The notes beneath the pieces were generated by a model. The model had not been told where the DNA came from. It was given only the letters and a program-made list of their open reading frames with translations, and made no database searches. Positions 49,705-63,060 of a DNA stretch of 64,000 nucleotides are shown piece by piece. How positions within the stretch are numbered: the stretch's first letter is position 1; the number at the start of each line of letters is the position of its first letter. A program made the position numbers and the translations under genes. The stretch is from Phoebastria nigripes (Eukaryota; Chordata; Aves; Procellariiformes; Diomedeidae): NCBI GenBank assembly GCA_035582835.1, contig JAYKAV010003266.1, positions 1,922,159-1,986,158 of the forward strand, in the 5' to 3' direction.

Positions 49705-52700
49705 CCCCCTTCCTTCTTCTTCCCACCTCTGAAAATGAGGAGCTTTGCTGGCTCATGATGTGGCTGACTCTAATCCCTGCAGACCCGAGGGCGGCATTGC
49801 CTTCCTTCTGCCTTTGCTGTCCCCATTCTGCCTGGTTCCTCCCCCTGAGCAGCAACATCTTCTGCCACCCAGGAGGAGACGCGGTGGGCAAGCCTTGGGC
49901 CCAAGGCGCATGTCCCAGGGATGGACCCAAGGCTTGCCCACCACATCTCCTTCTCTTAGTCCTGCCTTAGCTGCATTTCTGAGCTCAGTGCTGCTCCCTC
50001 TGGATCTGTAACAGGTCCAAGCCCCTCCGGAGGACCCTCGTGTGGTGATTTAAGACAGTGTCACCCAGTTGTCTGCTTTGCTTCAAACCTCCACCGGTGA
50101 TTTAAATTGATGTAACAGGCTTTGTCCTGGACTGCTGAAACAGAGATATATCCCTTCTGCTAATGCCTTTGGGCTCGGAGCCGGGGATTGTAACTTCTTG
50201 AAGCACATCAGCAGAATTTGCTCATTTGTTAAAGTCCTGATCCACAGACCCACTAGGCTTGTGAGGTCTCACAGCTAATTCGGTTGCAGAATATCGTAAT
50301 TGGGCCTATGTTTTCAAAGCTGCCTTTTGTTTGGGGTGCTGAAATAGTCAGATAGCTGGCAGGTGTTGGGCAACCAGAAGGAATCTGATGTTTTTGAAGA
50401 TCTGAACACCTAAAATTTAAGGGAAACTGTGGGCACTGACAAACCTGGTGATGAAGCTCTGAAGTGTGAAAGGCTTCAAATACAAATGCACTTAGATGGA
50501 GGGACATGATGCCATATACAGCTGTTTTCTTTAGAGGCGATCTCTCCTGCCGTGAGTTGCCTGTGACACCTGTATCCTCCTTGTCCTTTCTGGGCTGGGT
50601 TTGGGTTTTGCACGGCCTTTCTACCCAGGCAGTTAGCTGCACCCTTGTCCTGGAGATGGCTCAGTTGTAGGGCGGCAGAAGACTTGAGGCTCTGGCTCAT
50701 TTTGTTCCTGGCTTTGCTCACATCCNGGATCTGTGCCAGCTCTGCTGCTGATGGAAGCAATGTGCCCGCAGTTGTCTAGAAAATAAACAAAATCTCATTC
50801 GGCACTGGTCAGCAAGGCGATTTTTTTGGGTGAATTCCAGTGGAGTGGAAGCTGAAAAGGTATAAAGTCTAACAGTGCCTCACCAGACCCAAGCAAAGCA
50901 CACCCCCACCCTCTTCATTATATAGTTTATTCTTCTAATGAGTGTTACTTCCACCGAACTGACCCACCCTGATTTTCTTTGGTGTGAGGTGGCCTGACCT
51001 CTGTCGCACTGAATCACTGTTACTGCTTTGCTGCCTTCCCCCGAGCTTTCTCCCAGCCCCGGCTTTCAGTGCCTTTGGCTGGGGATAAATTCATAAACAG
51101 GAGCTGGATAAAGCCCGTCCCTGAGCTTGTCTCGGCTGCTGCACTGAGCAGGACAGTGCAAGGCTCAGCCTAAAACGTGCTTGAAGGCGCGTTGCAGAGC
51201 GTGGAGCAGTGCGTGGGTGGCATTGGGCAGTGGAAGATGTTCAGTGATTTGTTCATCACTACAGCCTTTCACACCGTGCCTTGAAATTGGAAACTTGGGT
51301 TTGAGGAGGAGCGAGAAGCAGAAGCCCTGGGTGCTGCCGAGGAAGCGATCAAAGCTGGAATTGGACGGGGGGACAATGTCAGTGTAAGTCAGTCTCATCC
51401 ATGAGTCTCACTGTAACACAGATTTCGGTCCATGTCTTTGGGCAGTGTGGATCAGGGTTTTCTTCTTCCCTTGGGAATGGTTCAGTAAACGAAATATTCA
51501 TCTTAAACAAGGGTGTATTTTAAAAGCCCAGAAAATCCAGTTCCTTCCACTGAACCATTGTTCTTTCCTGCCATGTCTCTGGCTAAATTAAGACTTCCTT
51601 AGAAATGCACAGGTTAAAAGTTTACAAGCTTAAGGTTTCATTCATAATTCACGTATCAATGAGGCTTTGATTCCTCCCGGGGAAAAAGCCGCCTCTAGCT
51701 GCAGTGCATGTTGATAGGGTTACCCTGCACCAGAGCTGAGGACCTCTTTGGCTTTCCTTTCTAAGCTCCTTTTTTCAGAGGCAGCGCAGTGGAGGATGGC
51801 TCCTAGGGGCTGCTGATGGGGAAAGCAAAACCTCTCCCTTTTGGGTCATTGGTTTGAATCTGACCCAGGTCAGTAGTTGCCAAAAGTCGTTAACGTCTAA
51901 TGGCTGCTCAGTGCCCTGTGAAAAATGAGTCACTGGGTCCTGGTCCCGTTCCCAACGTGGGCAGGCATCCATATCCCAAAAACCTGCTGTCACCACTATC
52001 TCTGATGGCCTTGAGTAGGTGAGTGAAAGGCCAGCTGGACGCTGTCATCAAACAATACCTGTTAACCATACTCCAGGCTTGTGCAGCTTTTCCTGCCAGC
52101 ACATCCCAAGTTGTTTCAGAAGAGGTAAAGCCTTGCTGTCCCCCTGTGAGGGACGAGGAGGCTGAGCTTGCAGGGGCTGAGGTGTATCAGCACAGAACGG
52201 ATGCTCTCTATACTGTGCTTGTGCTTCCAGGATGAAAGAGTAAGGGAAGAATAAAACCATATTAGAATAATGCCACTTTTCTCATGTTACCCTCCGTTAG
52301 TAGTGGGTACATCCTGAAAGGTGCCTTTAGAGCAAGCTGGAAGGCAGATCAGGTGGCAGTTTTATGGACTGCCGCAAAGAGCCGAGATCTCATCTCTTGA
52401 GCAGTAGGACCCAGCCCTGACCGCAGTGCTGGCTTGGCAGACAGAGCAAAGAGCGAGGTACGTGGGCTGCTCACNAGCTGTGGGACTTCCCCCCTCCGTG
52501 GCTGCCAGCGTGGTGCTCTCCACCCGCACGCGGGGAATGCTGTGCTTTAACCCGCCCCTGATCTTCCAGGGTCCACAAAAACCATGTCAAACGGGAGCAA
52601 ACCTGCACTTCCCATCAGAGACCTCCCATGGGTGGAAGAATGGCTGTGCAACCAGCCAGGTCCTCCATACCAAACCAACGTGCCTGTCTCCCTCTCTCTG

Positions 52701-53301
52701 AGCTCCAACCTGTTGCTTCATTTTCTTTAGGAGAGGAAGAGGAGGGTGGGAGCTGGTCCTGCACATGCAGCTTCCTTTCCCTGGCTGGGCTGATCCTTCC
52801 CATGGCTCTCCTTGGTACCCTGCCCTTCCTCCCCTCACCCAGATGGTCTCTGCGTTTCCTTGCCAGGCATCCAAAATACTTCCCATGTGCTCTTCCCCAT
52901 CCTTTCCAGCAGACTCCTTGCCTGGCTCAACGCTGTAGCCTTTCAGCCTTAATCTCCTCTTTGTGCCTCTGAGACACCACTGCAGCGCTTGGCTGGGGCA
53001 CCGCATTTCAGCAGCTTCTGCTCTTTTGCCTTTTGGGTGAAGATCCCACCATCCTCCCCCTCACCCCCCACATATAATACCAACAGTTTTGAGAGGGATT
53101 AAGAGAGAAGCCTAGCAATTTGGCTTGAAACTTGTCCCTTTTGAGAATCTTTTGCTTTTATCATCCAGCAGATAAATCTGCTTTCAGCTGCCTTTCTGTG
53201 CTGGGAATGGGAACGGCGTGCAGCAGCCCGCTGCGTTAATCCCCCCCCACAGGTGTGGTGCCTCTTCTGTGCTGTCCAGCACCACTGTGACCGCGCTGCT
53301 C

Positions 53302-53312
53302 GGGGGGGGGGG
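53302..53312. repeat. G11 tract
   Basis: Eleven G residues within a GC-rich context, about 120 bp from a C13 tract (53435-53447) of opposite base. Confidence 0.85.
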
Positions 53313-53434
53313 CGGTGCAGAGATGAGCTGGGGACGGGTGCTCTCTGCCTTTCGCTCCCCAGTTGTTGTTCTTCATAATAAAATTAACTTGAGATATTAG
53401 TCCCAGAAGGAGAGGGGTTTTTTTCTTTTTTCTG

Positions 53435-53447
53435 CCCCCCCCCCCCC
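53435..53447. repeat. C13 tract
   Basis: Thirteen C residues following a T-rich stretch, forming part of a pyrimidine-rich region (about 53417-53447). Confidence 0.85.
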
Positions 53448-56035
53448 GCACTTTACCGAAGTATCTGTTGGCAGCAGCCGCTCTGCAGCAGCGGGGCTGG
53501 GAGGGCGCTTGGCAGGCAGGTCAGTGGGGGGGATTGGGAGCAGAAATCCCTCCACACTGTGCGCTTGGTTTTATTCTGCCATGTGGCATCTGGCCTCCGA
53601 GTACTGCCTGTTCCCTGCCCTGAGCAGAGATGATGCCTGTCGCACCCGTCGCTGCCTGTGGCCTCCTCTGCTCCACGTTCTCTCGGTGCAAGAAAGCACT
53701 GATGATCCTGTGCGTGTGTGCTGTGGCTGTTCAGGTTTCTTTGGGATGGTTTTTGGTTTGTTTTTTTTTTTAAATCTCTTGAGATCTTTATTAAAAAATC
53801 TGTTGAAGGATGAACTAAGGCAGCTGCTCTTAGTACTGAGCCATCCTCAGCTCAGAAGAGCCCCAGGATGGGGCAGGCACAGCTGCGCGTCAGACCTAGG
53901 ACTTGGCAGGTTGGGGGCGAAGGTTTGGGCAGGTTCAGAGCGTGGGTGCAGGTCAGATCTTCCCCTGCTTCGGTCCGCAGCGCTGTAGTGGTGGGGTGTC
54001 AGCGTTTGGGGGCGTTTGCAGAGCTGTCTATGGGAGTCAGCCGTGAAGACAGCAACAAGCGTGGCTGTAAGACCAGAGATACGATAACACAGAAGGTTTT
54101 GGGTTTCCACTCGAGTTATGTTTGGTGGCTGATCTTTCCTCCCTAAAATCCCCAAGTGGTTCATCCTCGCCTCCTTTCCCCTTCCCGATGGGCCACATCT
54201 GCCTCCCGTCTCTGCTTATCCAAAGCTCACCTAATATTTAAATCTGTACATAGGCTTACGGCATTAACTTACTTAGTAGTATAGCATAATGCATTGATAT
54301 ATACCAATCCAGTTCTTTGTTAATAATGCAGGTACCAGGGGCAGCAAAAGAAAAACCGCTGAATTTCCTCCTAAAGGGGTAGGAAATGGGCAAGCAAAAG
54401 CCATCCCAGGACCACGGGAAAGGCACATGTTCTGCAGCATGCCCTGCTGCTGGAGGGCTTTGGGCTATTTTGTACCTAGGAGGTAGCAAAAGTCATTTCC
54501 AAAGTCCTCCAAAGTAGAAAATGCTGCTGCAGGGCTGCGTTGCTAGCTCTGCCTTTCCACGTGCTTTTCCCCTGCAGCCCTGTTCTCCTCCGGTTCTCCC
54601 CTCCGAGCAGCTGCCAGCGTGGCATGGCACGGGCTCTTGCTGGTGGGATCGCCTGGCTCCAGGCAGCCTCAAGCAACCGCGGTCCCAGCTGGAGTGGTGG
54701 AGATTAGAGCAGAGCCCGTCTGGGCTGGCAGATGCTGTGTTAGCTGATCTTCTGGCTTTAGTGCTCTGCTGTGAACCTTCACAGCCATTCCTTCAGATTT
54801 TTCCAGGGGTCAGGTTGATAATGAAGGGATTAATTTAATTCCCCCCGCCTTCACCCCAAGCTTCTCATGCAGCTGGTGTATGCCTGTTCATCTGTTAGTG
54901 TTTTTATTGGCATAATTCAGTCTCTGACTAGTGTTGGAGCTCGTGAAATTGTTGGGTTGTGCTTCTCCCAGCAGACCGGCTGCCGTGGGGTGCAGCCACG
55001 CTGGGCTCCCCCGGCACCTCCTGCTGCCACTGCCCATCCCTGGCAGCCGGGATGGGAAGGGAAAAAATATTTGCAAATCCTAATTGTAGTTGAAAACATT
55101 TTTACTTTGATGGAGTGGACCAGTTCAAAAGTCATCCTCCTCCCACCCGCACTGCCTGGCAATATATATTTTTATTTCTGTTTTTCCAGCAGCATGGACT
55201 TTGGGTAAGACTGGTCTCCTCTGGTATCACTGCAGTGCAATTCAAAGGGACTTACTGGCATGCGATAGAGCTGCCAACGTGCAACGCAGCCCCCAGCACA
55301 GGGTAACGCCTTTGGGAACGGCCCTGCAGAGCTGCTGGGCTGTAATGCCCATCACTGCTGGCATCAGCCAGGGCCTTTCTGAGTGCGTCTAAAAATAGGG
55401 AAGCCTGAATAGAAACGAGGGCTGGGTGGCTAGGGTGGAGCTGCAGGGTGGGCTGGAGCGGGGTGGGAGCCTGGACTGGATCTCGGCTTCCTCCTGACTG
55501 GCGTCTGCGTGGCAGAAGGGCCAGTCTGTCCATGGTCCCCAGCTTGGGTGACGGGTGCGAGGTGCAGCGCACAGCGTCAGCACGGGGTCGTTTTGGCTGT
55601 TTCTGTGCTTAGTGTCGAGGGTAGGCATGGCACATCGTGGCTCAGCAGTGGATTTTGGACAGAATTGCTGCTGTTTGGGCTCCCCGGACCCCGCATCCCT
55701 TCTCCTCGGTGCTCCCAGCCACCCCTCGCAGGAGGGGGCTGAGCTGCCAGGTCCTGCTGCAAGACTCGAGCACAAGCCCGGGGGCCGGGGTGCCCATGGC
55801 CGATGCCCCGCGAGCAGGTCTGCTGCAGCACAGCTTCTCCTGCGTGGGTGTGCGTGGGTCTGTCCCCTGCCCTGGGGAGGGAGGGCACATTCCTACGCTG
55901 ATGCTGGAAACGGCAATGTATGTCTCCTTTGAAGGAGAGGGTGGCTGGTAACTGAGAAACACATCAGTATTGCTGGCTGCAGCTTTCCTGCCTCTGAGGA
56001 GCTCTTGTTGGTGGGTGGCTGCAGTTTTTTGTTGA

Positions 56036-56052
56036 TTTTTTTTTTTTTTTTT
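56036..56052. repeat. T17 homopolymer
   Basis: Seventeen T residues in intron 3 with no flanking retroelement recognised. Confidence 0.85.
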
Positions 56053-59000
56053 AATTCTATCCCAAACCTGTTTCAGATTAAAAACAAACGCTGTTGCATA
56101 TCAGTTTGTCAGTCACTCTAGACCTAATCTCTAAAAATAATCTCTTGCCAACCCTCCCTCTCCCCCTAGATGGGCAATAATTGTTTCAAGACATGTCAGC
56201 CTTTGTTTAAAGTTCATTTTGTGTTTTCTTGAGGCTCATGTAGAAAGTAAAGGCTGTGTTTTCTTCCTTCAAGGGAAAGAAAAGAGGTGCTGAGAAAGTA
56301 TTCGCTGCAGGAAGAGAAGATAAGGGGATGTGCTTGCTGTTAAGGAGATTGTTTGACTTGGCCTCTGGCAGCCCTGTAGAGCTGAGTACAATTTATCTGT
56401 TGGCATGGGACGGTCACGCACTGCCATGTCCGAGCAGGGCTCTGACGGGCAGCCGAACCGTGCGCAGTGCCTTGGGGAGAGGAGAGGGACCTGCTTACTG
56501 TTACTCCTTTATAAGCAACAAGGTCTATTTCCCATCAGTCCTGGAAAATAAGCCCTTCCGCTGATTTTGATGTATTTTGATTAAATATTAGTCTACCCCT
56601 TGGCTCCCTTCACTTTATTTCCTGCAGGTAGATCTGCACGTCACTGCCCAGAAGGCTCCTCTTGTGCCATTTGCATGTCGCTGCTAGTATACTCTTCCAG
56701 TTGTGTTGTTCACATGCGCCTGCGTACGCTGTGCGTGATGTGTCTGAGCCCAGAGCAACGTCGCATCTGTGCTGCCCGGTTCCCCTCTGCTCTGGCTGGC
56801 ACGGTGCGGGGTCAAGGCTGAGGGTCTGTGTTCGCAGGGACTGCCCCGCACTGCTCCAGTCTGAGGTCTGGGAGCAAATGGAAATGCCTCTTGGGAATGT
56901 CTTTTAAAAAAGATGGGGGCTTTTTATCTGAGTGCTGCTATGATGAAGGAGGAGTTTAAATGCGATTGAATGCATGCACTTTAAAGGAATAGTTTTCCAA
57001 ATATAAGGAGTAACTTTTAGGAAAGAAGAGCTTGCTAGTTTAATTAGGAGAAATAGCTCAGATTTGCAGCTCCTGCACTTGTTCGAGGGTCGTGCTCTCA
57101 AATCGGCCTTCTTCCCATCACCTCCACCTGCGTGTGGGGATGCATGCGCTCACAGCTGTGCAGGCACACGCGTTTCCCATGTGCCCAGGCAGATAAATAT
57201 TGCATACTTGCTCCGGTACGTGACACTTACCCCAGGGCTGTCATGTTCTTACCTGGCTCTGCTGTTTCTACTGGTTTTGTCCATGAAAGGGAGATTGACA
57301 GTGCTGGGAATTGGCCACCAGTCCCAGGAGGAACGAGTCTGTAGGTTCTTCTGGCAGCCTGAGCATCTGGGACGCGTCAATTCACAAATGTGGTAACAGC
57401 TTATCAGGGAATTGTGGTTTGGATTACAGCAAAATCCCAGAATGAGCAAATCTCTGTTTAATCTGGAGTGCTCTGTCAGCCTGAGTGTGATTTCTAAAAG
57501 GAAAAATGATTCTGCAGAAGTTTTGTGTGCCCTCTGGGAACTTTCTCCCAATTCAGGTCCCATTTGTAATAACAAAGTAAAATATATCGGTGGTTGCTCC
57601 CTCCTTATTTTTTTTGCCTCCCTGTATTTGCCTTTTCCATTGNTTGCTTTTCCTGGCAGCATTGCTCAGTACTAGAGACTTAGCGCTGCCCGTTAGAGAC
57701 AAGGTTTGAAATGAGAAGTTCAGTGGTCTGTTCAGCTCCATGTCCCACCTGGCAGGTTTGAGGGTCCGGGGTGAGAACCGGAGCGATAGGAGCGTTCAGG
57801 TGCATCTGCCATAGCCGTGAATTTCAACTCCACCTTAAATCAAGGGCTGAGAAGCGCTTGAGCTATAATGCTTTTGTGAAATTGCCAACTGGACTGTTAA
57901 ATGGCTGCAGTTTGTCTTTCGAGGAGGAGATGTTTTTAATGCATGGACTTGCTGTGCTGAATTCTAGCTGGTGTTCCGTAGCGCCAGGAGAAAAGTAGCC
58001 CGTGTTTTACCTTCCTGTACCTCCACCCCCAAGAACTGTACATTACGCTGCGGGCTCCGGCATTTGCAGATAAATGGGATGTGGAAGAGGCAAGTTGGCC
58101 TGATGTGCCCTGGGCCGATGTTGGTGGGAGCAGGGGGACATCCTCCGGGTGAGCTACAGCCCAGGGAGCCCTTGCTCCGTGTCGCTGTCCTTAGTGCATC
58201 TCCCTCTGAGCCTCGGTGGCCAGCCCTGCAGGGGACAAACCCCAGACCTGGCCTGCTGAGTGTTGTTTTCCTGTGCTAGTGCAGATAGTACAAGGAGCCG
58301 TCATCCATGGCACTGGTGAGACCGTTTGAATACGAAACCCCACAGGGCACTTTTTGACAGGTCCCCAGCAGCTTTAAATATGGGACCTGCAAGAAGCTGG
58401 CAGTTTGGATGGTCTAAACAAATTATTTTCCTTGCCCAGCCGGTGCTGAAGCTCTTTGTGCATCTCTGATCTAACGCGGAGCCGGAGTAACCACAAACAC
58501 GAGCTAACAAGCAGCGAGCAGACACCCCACCTTCCTGGATTTTGCTGGCTGCTCTTGTCTGCATTATTCAAAACCATTGGGGGATGTGATTTGCATTCCT
58601 TATGGCCAAGCAAAAGCACCGTGGGATCTCTGATCCCCTTTGGGGGGAGATTACATGAGATTGCAGAGACTGGCAGGGAGATTGCTCAAAATTTCACCTA
58701 TCATACCAAGTATGCATGTATGTGCATGTATATAGGCGTGCGTGGCTCCCTGTGCTGCTCACCGGCGGGCAGGGGAGATGGCTCGGAGCAGGCGAGTGTG
58801 CGAGGGAGAGACATGGGGATGGGTTTCTGCAGAAAAGATGTGCCCAAGAGAAGGGCGTGTGTGATACGGGGATGTTAGCAAAGATAGTGCTCCATCAAAG
58901 GGGAGCTAATTTGAGCAGGAGGTGGTGAAATGAAATGCCAGGCAGTATCTTTTTTGGGGGAAAGGAATTGGAGAGGAGGGTGGAGCATGGACAGATGGGA

Positions 59001-60315
59001 TTTGACTGTCTAAATCTTTAAGGAAAATAAGTCTGGAAGCACGTAGGATTCTGCTGTGAGACGCTTTACCTCACATCCCAATTAACACAAGCAAATACAG
59101 AAACTGTGCTGAGCACAAGATACATGTGTTGATATTTAATTATATACCAAAACCCAGGTCTGTAACAGCCGCTCCCGGGAGTAGGAGCACAGGCGATACA
59201 AAGTGTGCCTGAGTTAATTTAAAAATACTTTGATGAATTTATGGATCCTTTGGATTTATGGAATTTGATGAAATTATTGGATCCTCTCTTTGTCAGCAGC
59301 GTGTGAGACAGCAGGTGGGTCCCGGTCCCTGCGCCCGTGGGGAGCCCGTGCCACCACCTACATGCAGCAGCATCCTGGCCAGCCCCCCACCCGTCCCCGT
59401 CCCCCTGCCCAGAGCTCGCTGGGGGCCGCCCCGTCCNCCCCTCAGGCTCAGCTCTCTTTGCTGGGAGCTCTGACACCCGAGCTGGTCTGTTTGAGACTTG
59501 GCGTTGTTGTTCCCGGCCCCGAGTGCGGCGTGGGCTGGCGGCAGAGGCGGGTGCCGTGTTCTGGCTCGCTGCGGGGACAGGCAGCAGCTGGGAAATGGGC
59601 TGGAGCGAAACGTGGGGGCTGAGCCCTGAGGAATTGCTCTGTGCTGCAGGGACTGCTCAGCGTCCCTTCGTGGTGGCACCCCACAGCTGGGACAGGACAG
59701 GCTTTAGCTGTGACCGCCCTGGCCCTGGGTCTCCTGCACGTGCACGTGTGCCTGACTCGCATGGCTCTGCTTCCAGGCTCATGGATCCTGAGCCCCCGCA
59801 ATGGTTTCCCAGCAGCATCAACAACAGGATAGAGAGATGATAACACTGCAACTATTTAGGCTGGGAAAAGCGAGCGGCGCTCAGATGACCTGCTGAAACA
59901 GCACCTGGGTAATAATCTGGGAGCTGCACTGCTCTCGGACTCCTTTATGTTTCCTGTTCAGTTTGCTTTTATTGGCCTTCCCGGCTTTAAAGGTGCAGGN
60001 TTCTCCCTGCATCTCCCAACTGCTCTACAACTTCTTGGAAGAAAGATCAGGGCCTGACCAGTGCTGCTTTAGTTTTAAAATGCATTCAGTACAAGGAGCT
60101 GCAGTTTTACTAGAGCATAAAGAGCACCTGTGCACGCTCCTCTTTCACGCCTCCTTTTGCCTTCTACTCAAGCTTTTTGCTCAGGTATCAGCAAGGACCT
60201 GTGCATTATTTATTTATACTGCAGTAATACAGAGCAAATCCCTCCACCACTAGTGTGCTGGCTGGTCCCTGTACACAGCCCCGAAGAGNGTATACTAGGA
60301 TGGAAATGAGGATAA

Positions 60316-60430
60316 ACTTTGTCTGTTTTACAACTGGAAAAGGAGGACACAGTGATGTGCCCAAGGGCATGCAAAGAAGATTGCTGGAGCTGGGTTAAAA
60401 GGTCGTAGCCCCCAACTTCTCTCCTGTTGC
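60316..60430 (-). repeat. MIR-type SINE relic, antisense
   Basis: Reads CTTTGTCTGTTTTACAACTG, GAAAAGGAGGACACAGTGATG, TGCCCAAGGGCATGCAAAGA, GCTGGAGCTGGGTTAAAAGG. This parallels the reverse-strand MIR core ('CCCATTTTACAGATGAGGAAACTGAGGCACAG...TGACTTGCCCAAGGTCAC'). Confidence 0.6.
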
Positions 60431-62649
60431 AGGGGGAAGGCTGTCATGGCCCAGAGGTCCCCTTCCCCATCCCTGACAAGATCTACCTCTGTCCTTGACC
60501 CGTGGCTGAAACATCAGGAAGGGCTTAAATGTGAACCCATCCCAAAGTCACACAGACTGCCAAACCACTGTCAGAGCAGCAGCATCTTCCAGTCTGGACT
60601 GGACTGGAGCCAGTGGCTTCATGGGCAAAGGCTTTGTATCACAATCCACCACGCTGCGCAACCCCCCGTGTTCCTCTGGCACCGGCAGCTGCTGCTGCAG
60701 GGACGTTTCTGCAGATTCCCACAGAATGGTGCCTTCTCCAGAAACTTTCCGGGCTGTCTTCGCCTCAGGAATCCAGATGGCTATTTTTCACACAATCTGG
60801 TCACGCTAGGCTCAGCCAGAGGTGAGTGCATCTCTGCGTGGAAGGGCTGGCAAACCTCTGCTCGCATCAGGCAGGACCGAGAAACTTTGGGGGATTTGGA
60901 TGCCTTGTGGACGCTGCAGAGAGCTTTACCCTAAAGCGCAGGCCAAGCTGTGAGTCAGGGTTAATGTCAGATAACAGCAGCAAGTCATTTCAGGTCAGTT
61001 TTCGGTGTTAAAGGAACATAAACCCAGTGCAGTTTTTTTTTACCTGGAAGCAATATCAGCATCTGTGGCAAAGACAACTTAAATGCGCTATTGAAAATGG
61101 TTGGAGCCGCTGGCTGGGTGGGTGCAAAGCTGGACCGAGGTAGACGAGATGTCCTGGGAAGCTTCTCCTGATTCGCTCCCTATGCCTTTGCCCTACTTGC
61201 AGGCAGGGAGATGTTTCCCTGCAAGGGATGTGCAGGATGGGTGCCAGCCACGGCTGCCCTCATGCTACGGGTCCTCCTGACGCTGCCTGGGGTGAGCAGT
61301 GCAACACATGAGAGAAGACAGGCTCTGCCCCTGCAAACAACCAAGCCGCTTTTATCTCTCCATTAAAGGAGTGCACTGTGCTTTGGGCTAATGGCACCTT
61401 TCACCTCCCCCTTGTCCCCGCTTCTCCCCCATGTCATCAATGTCCCTCTGCAGAACAGGGCACATTGCCTCCCTGCCAAAGAAGTAATTGAAAAAGTTGC
61501 AGAAACATAAATAATTAAGGCTTGTTGTGGTGTATGGGGAGCATCCTCCCAAGTGTCTTGTTGGAGTAGGTTAGTGCCAGCTGACTGATAGGCAGTTGCC
61601 TTGATCGATGTCCCTAACTCAGGGATGCTCGTGTTAAAGTGACAAAGCTGCTGTCAGTCTGTAGACGAAGGCTGCATGTTGTTGTCTACTATGAAACTGT
61701 GAAGCTGGAGATAGTCTTGTGTAGGAATTAAAGATTTCGGGTGCTTGCTGTGGAAGAAGGAGGTGCTCTCGCTGCTCTGCTCCTCTCCTCTTCCCAGCCA
61801 GCTGTGGGATGTCGTCTGTCTCAGCTGGCTGGTTTTCACTGTTGCTATGTAGCTCAAAAACTCAGGATGCACTTAAAGATTTTTGAGGATAGCAGTGTTT
61901 TGGATAGTGAAAGCAAAATGGAGGCTGTATTATCTGGCTTGCTTTTAAGCAGGCAGTGGAAGTGAAGAAGCCGTTTCCTGGATGAGTACTGCCAAGCCTG
62001 CACTGGATCTGGGCTGTCAGCAGGTCCTGCTCCACTGACCCCAGTGCTGCTGCCTCGGCATTGCCTCCCATATCGCTCCTCTAACGTGGGCACGCGGATC
62101 AAGAGCCGCCGAGCAAGAGACTGAGCCGAAACCCCNCAATAAACAGAGCATCTGCCTTCCATGCCACGTGCAGGAGACGGAGCCTATGGATGCAGCCTGG
62201 ATCAGTTGTGAAGGCTTTGCCCCTTCCACGTGTAAAACATCTGGAGCAAATGTAGAGTGACAGGAAAGGGGTCACTGGTCTGGGTCACCACTGAGGTGGT
62301 GGAGGAGATAATCAGACCCTTTTCCTTCCACTTCAGTGGCTGCCAAAAATGCTGGAGTGCCTTACAAAAGTGTGGAGCCTAGTGAAGCAGAAGCACTCAG
62401 CTGGCCGTCGTTATTGAAGGCTGGCGACGGCAGGGATGGAGAAGCCCAACTTCNATATCCCGGAGTGCTGCTGTGGAGCTCAGCCCTTGCTCGCTTTGCT
62501 CTGCGCCGCAGAGCGATGACGATTGGGGTTTGCAAGTCGGAGCGTGTAACGTGCGCGTTGCTCCGTATCGCCTGAGAGGTGGCAAAGTTTTCCTTGTTGG
62601 ATGCTTTTGTAAAGTGTTTTGCAGTCCCGCGGGGACTTAGGGGCATGTT

Positions 62650-63060
62650 GAAGCACAGCAGCTGGCTTATATTAGTATTGCTGTTAATAAAACTAAATAG
62701 CATATATGCTCCATATGGGCCTGAGCAAAACCAGAAGACAGTGTTATTTAAGAAAGAGCTGCATTAAATTAGACACCGCTAATGCTGCTATAAGGGTTTT
62801 TCTATCTACCAGTCTCGCAAGGAACATATTGATAGTTTGCTGCGGTTTAGTTCAAATCTTCCTCCCCAAATAAGGCTTTGCTTGNGATAGCATCGTTGAA
62901 AAGGCTCCCTGCAGGGGCTATTTTGACAGTGTGATAAAATATAATACAGTAGATATCGCCCCATTTGCGATTTATGAGGAATTTTGTAACCTAGGGGGAT
63001 TAATTCTATATCATGTTATGGCACATAGTATAGATTCTCTCCTCTTGCTGTTTCTTTGCA
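62650..63060. promoter_or_regulatory. Candidate regulatory block near the window end
   Basis: About 400 bases of AT-rich, non-repetitive sequence. It includes GCTGTTAATAAAACTAAATAG, CATATATGCTCCATATGG, GCATTAAATTAGACACCGC, GTGATAAAATATAATACAG and GGGGATTAATTCTATATCATG. Homeodomain- and MEF2-like motifs are dense. It could be a conserved enhancer of PLXNA2. Inference only. Confidence 0.35.
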
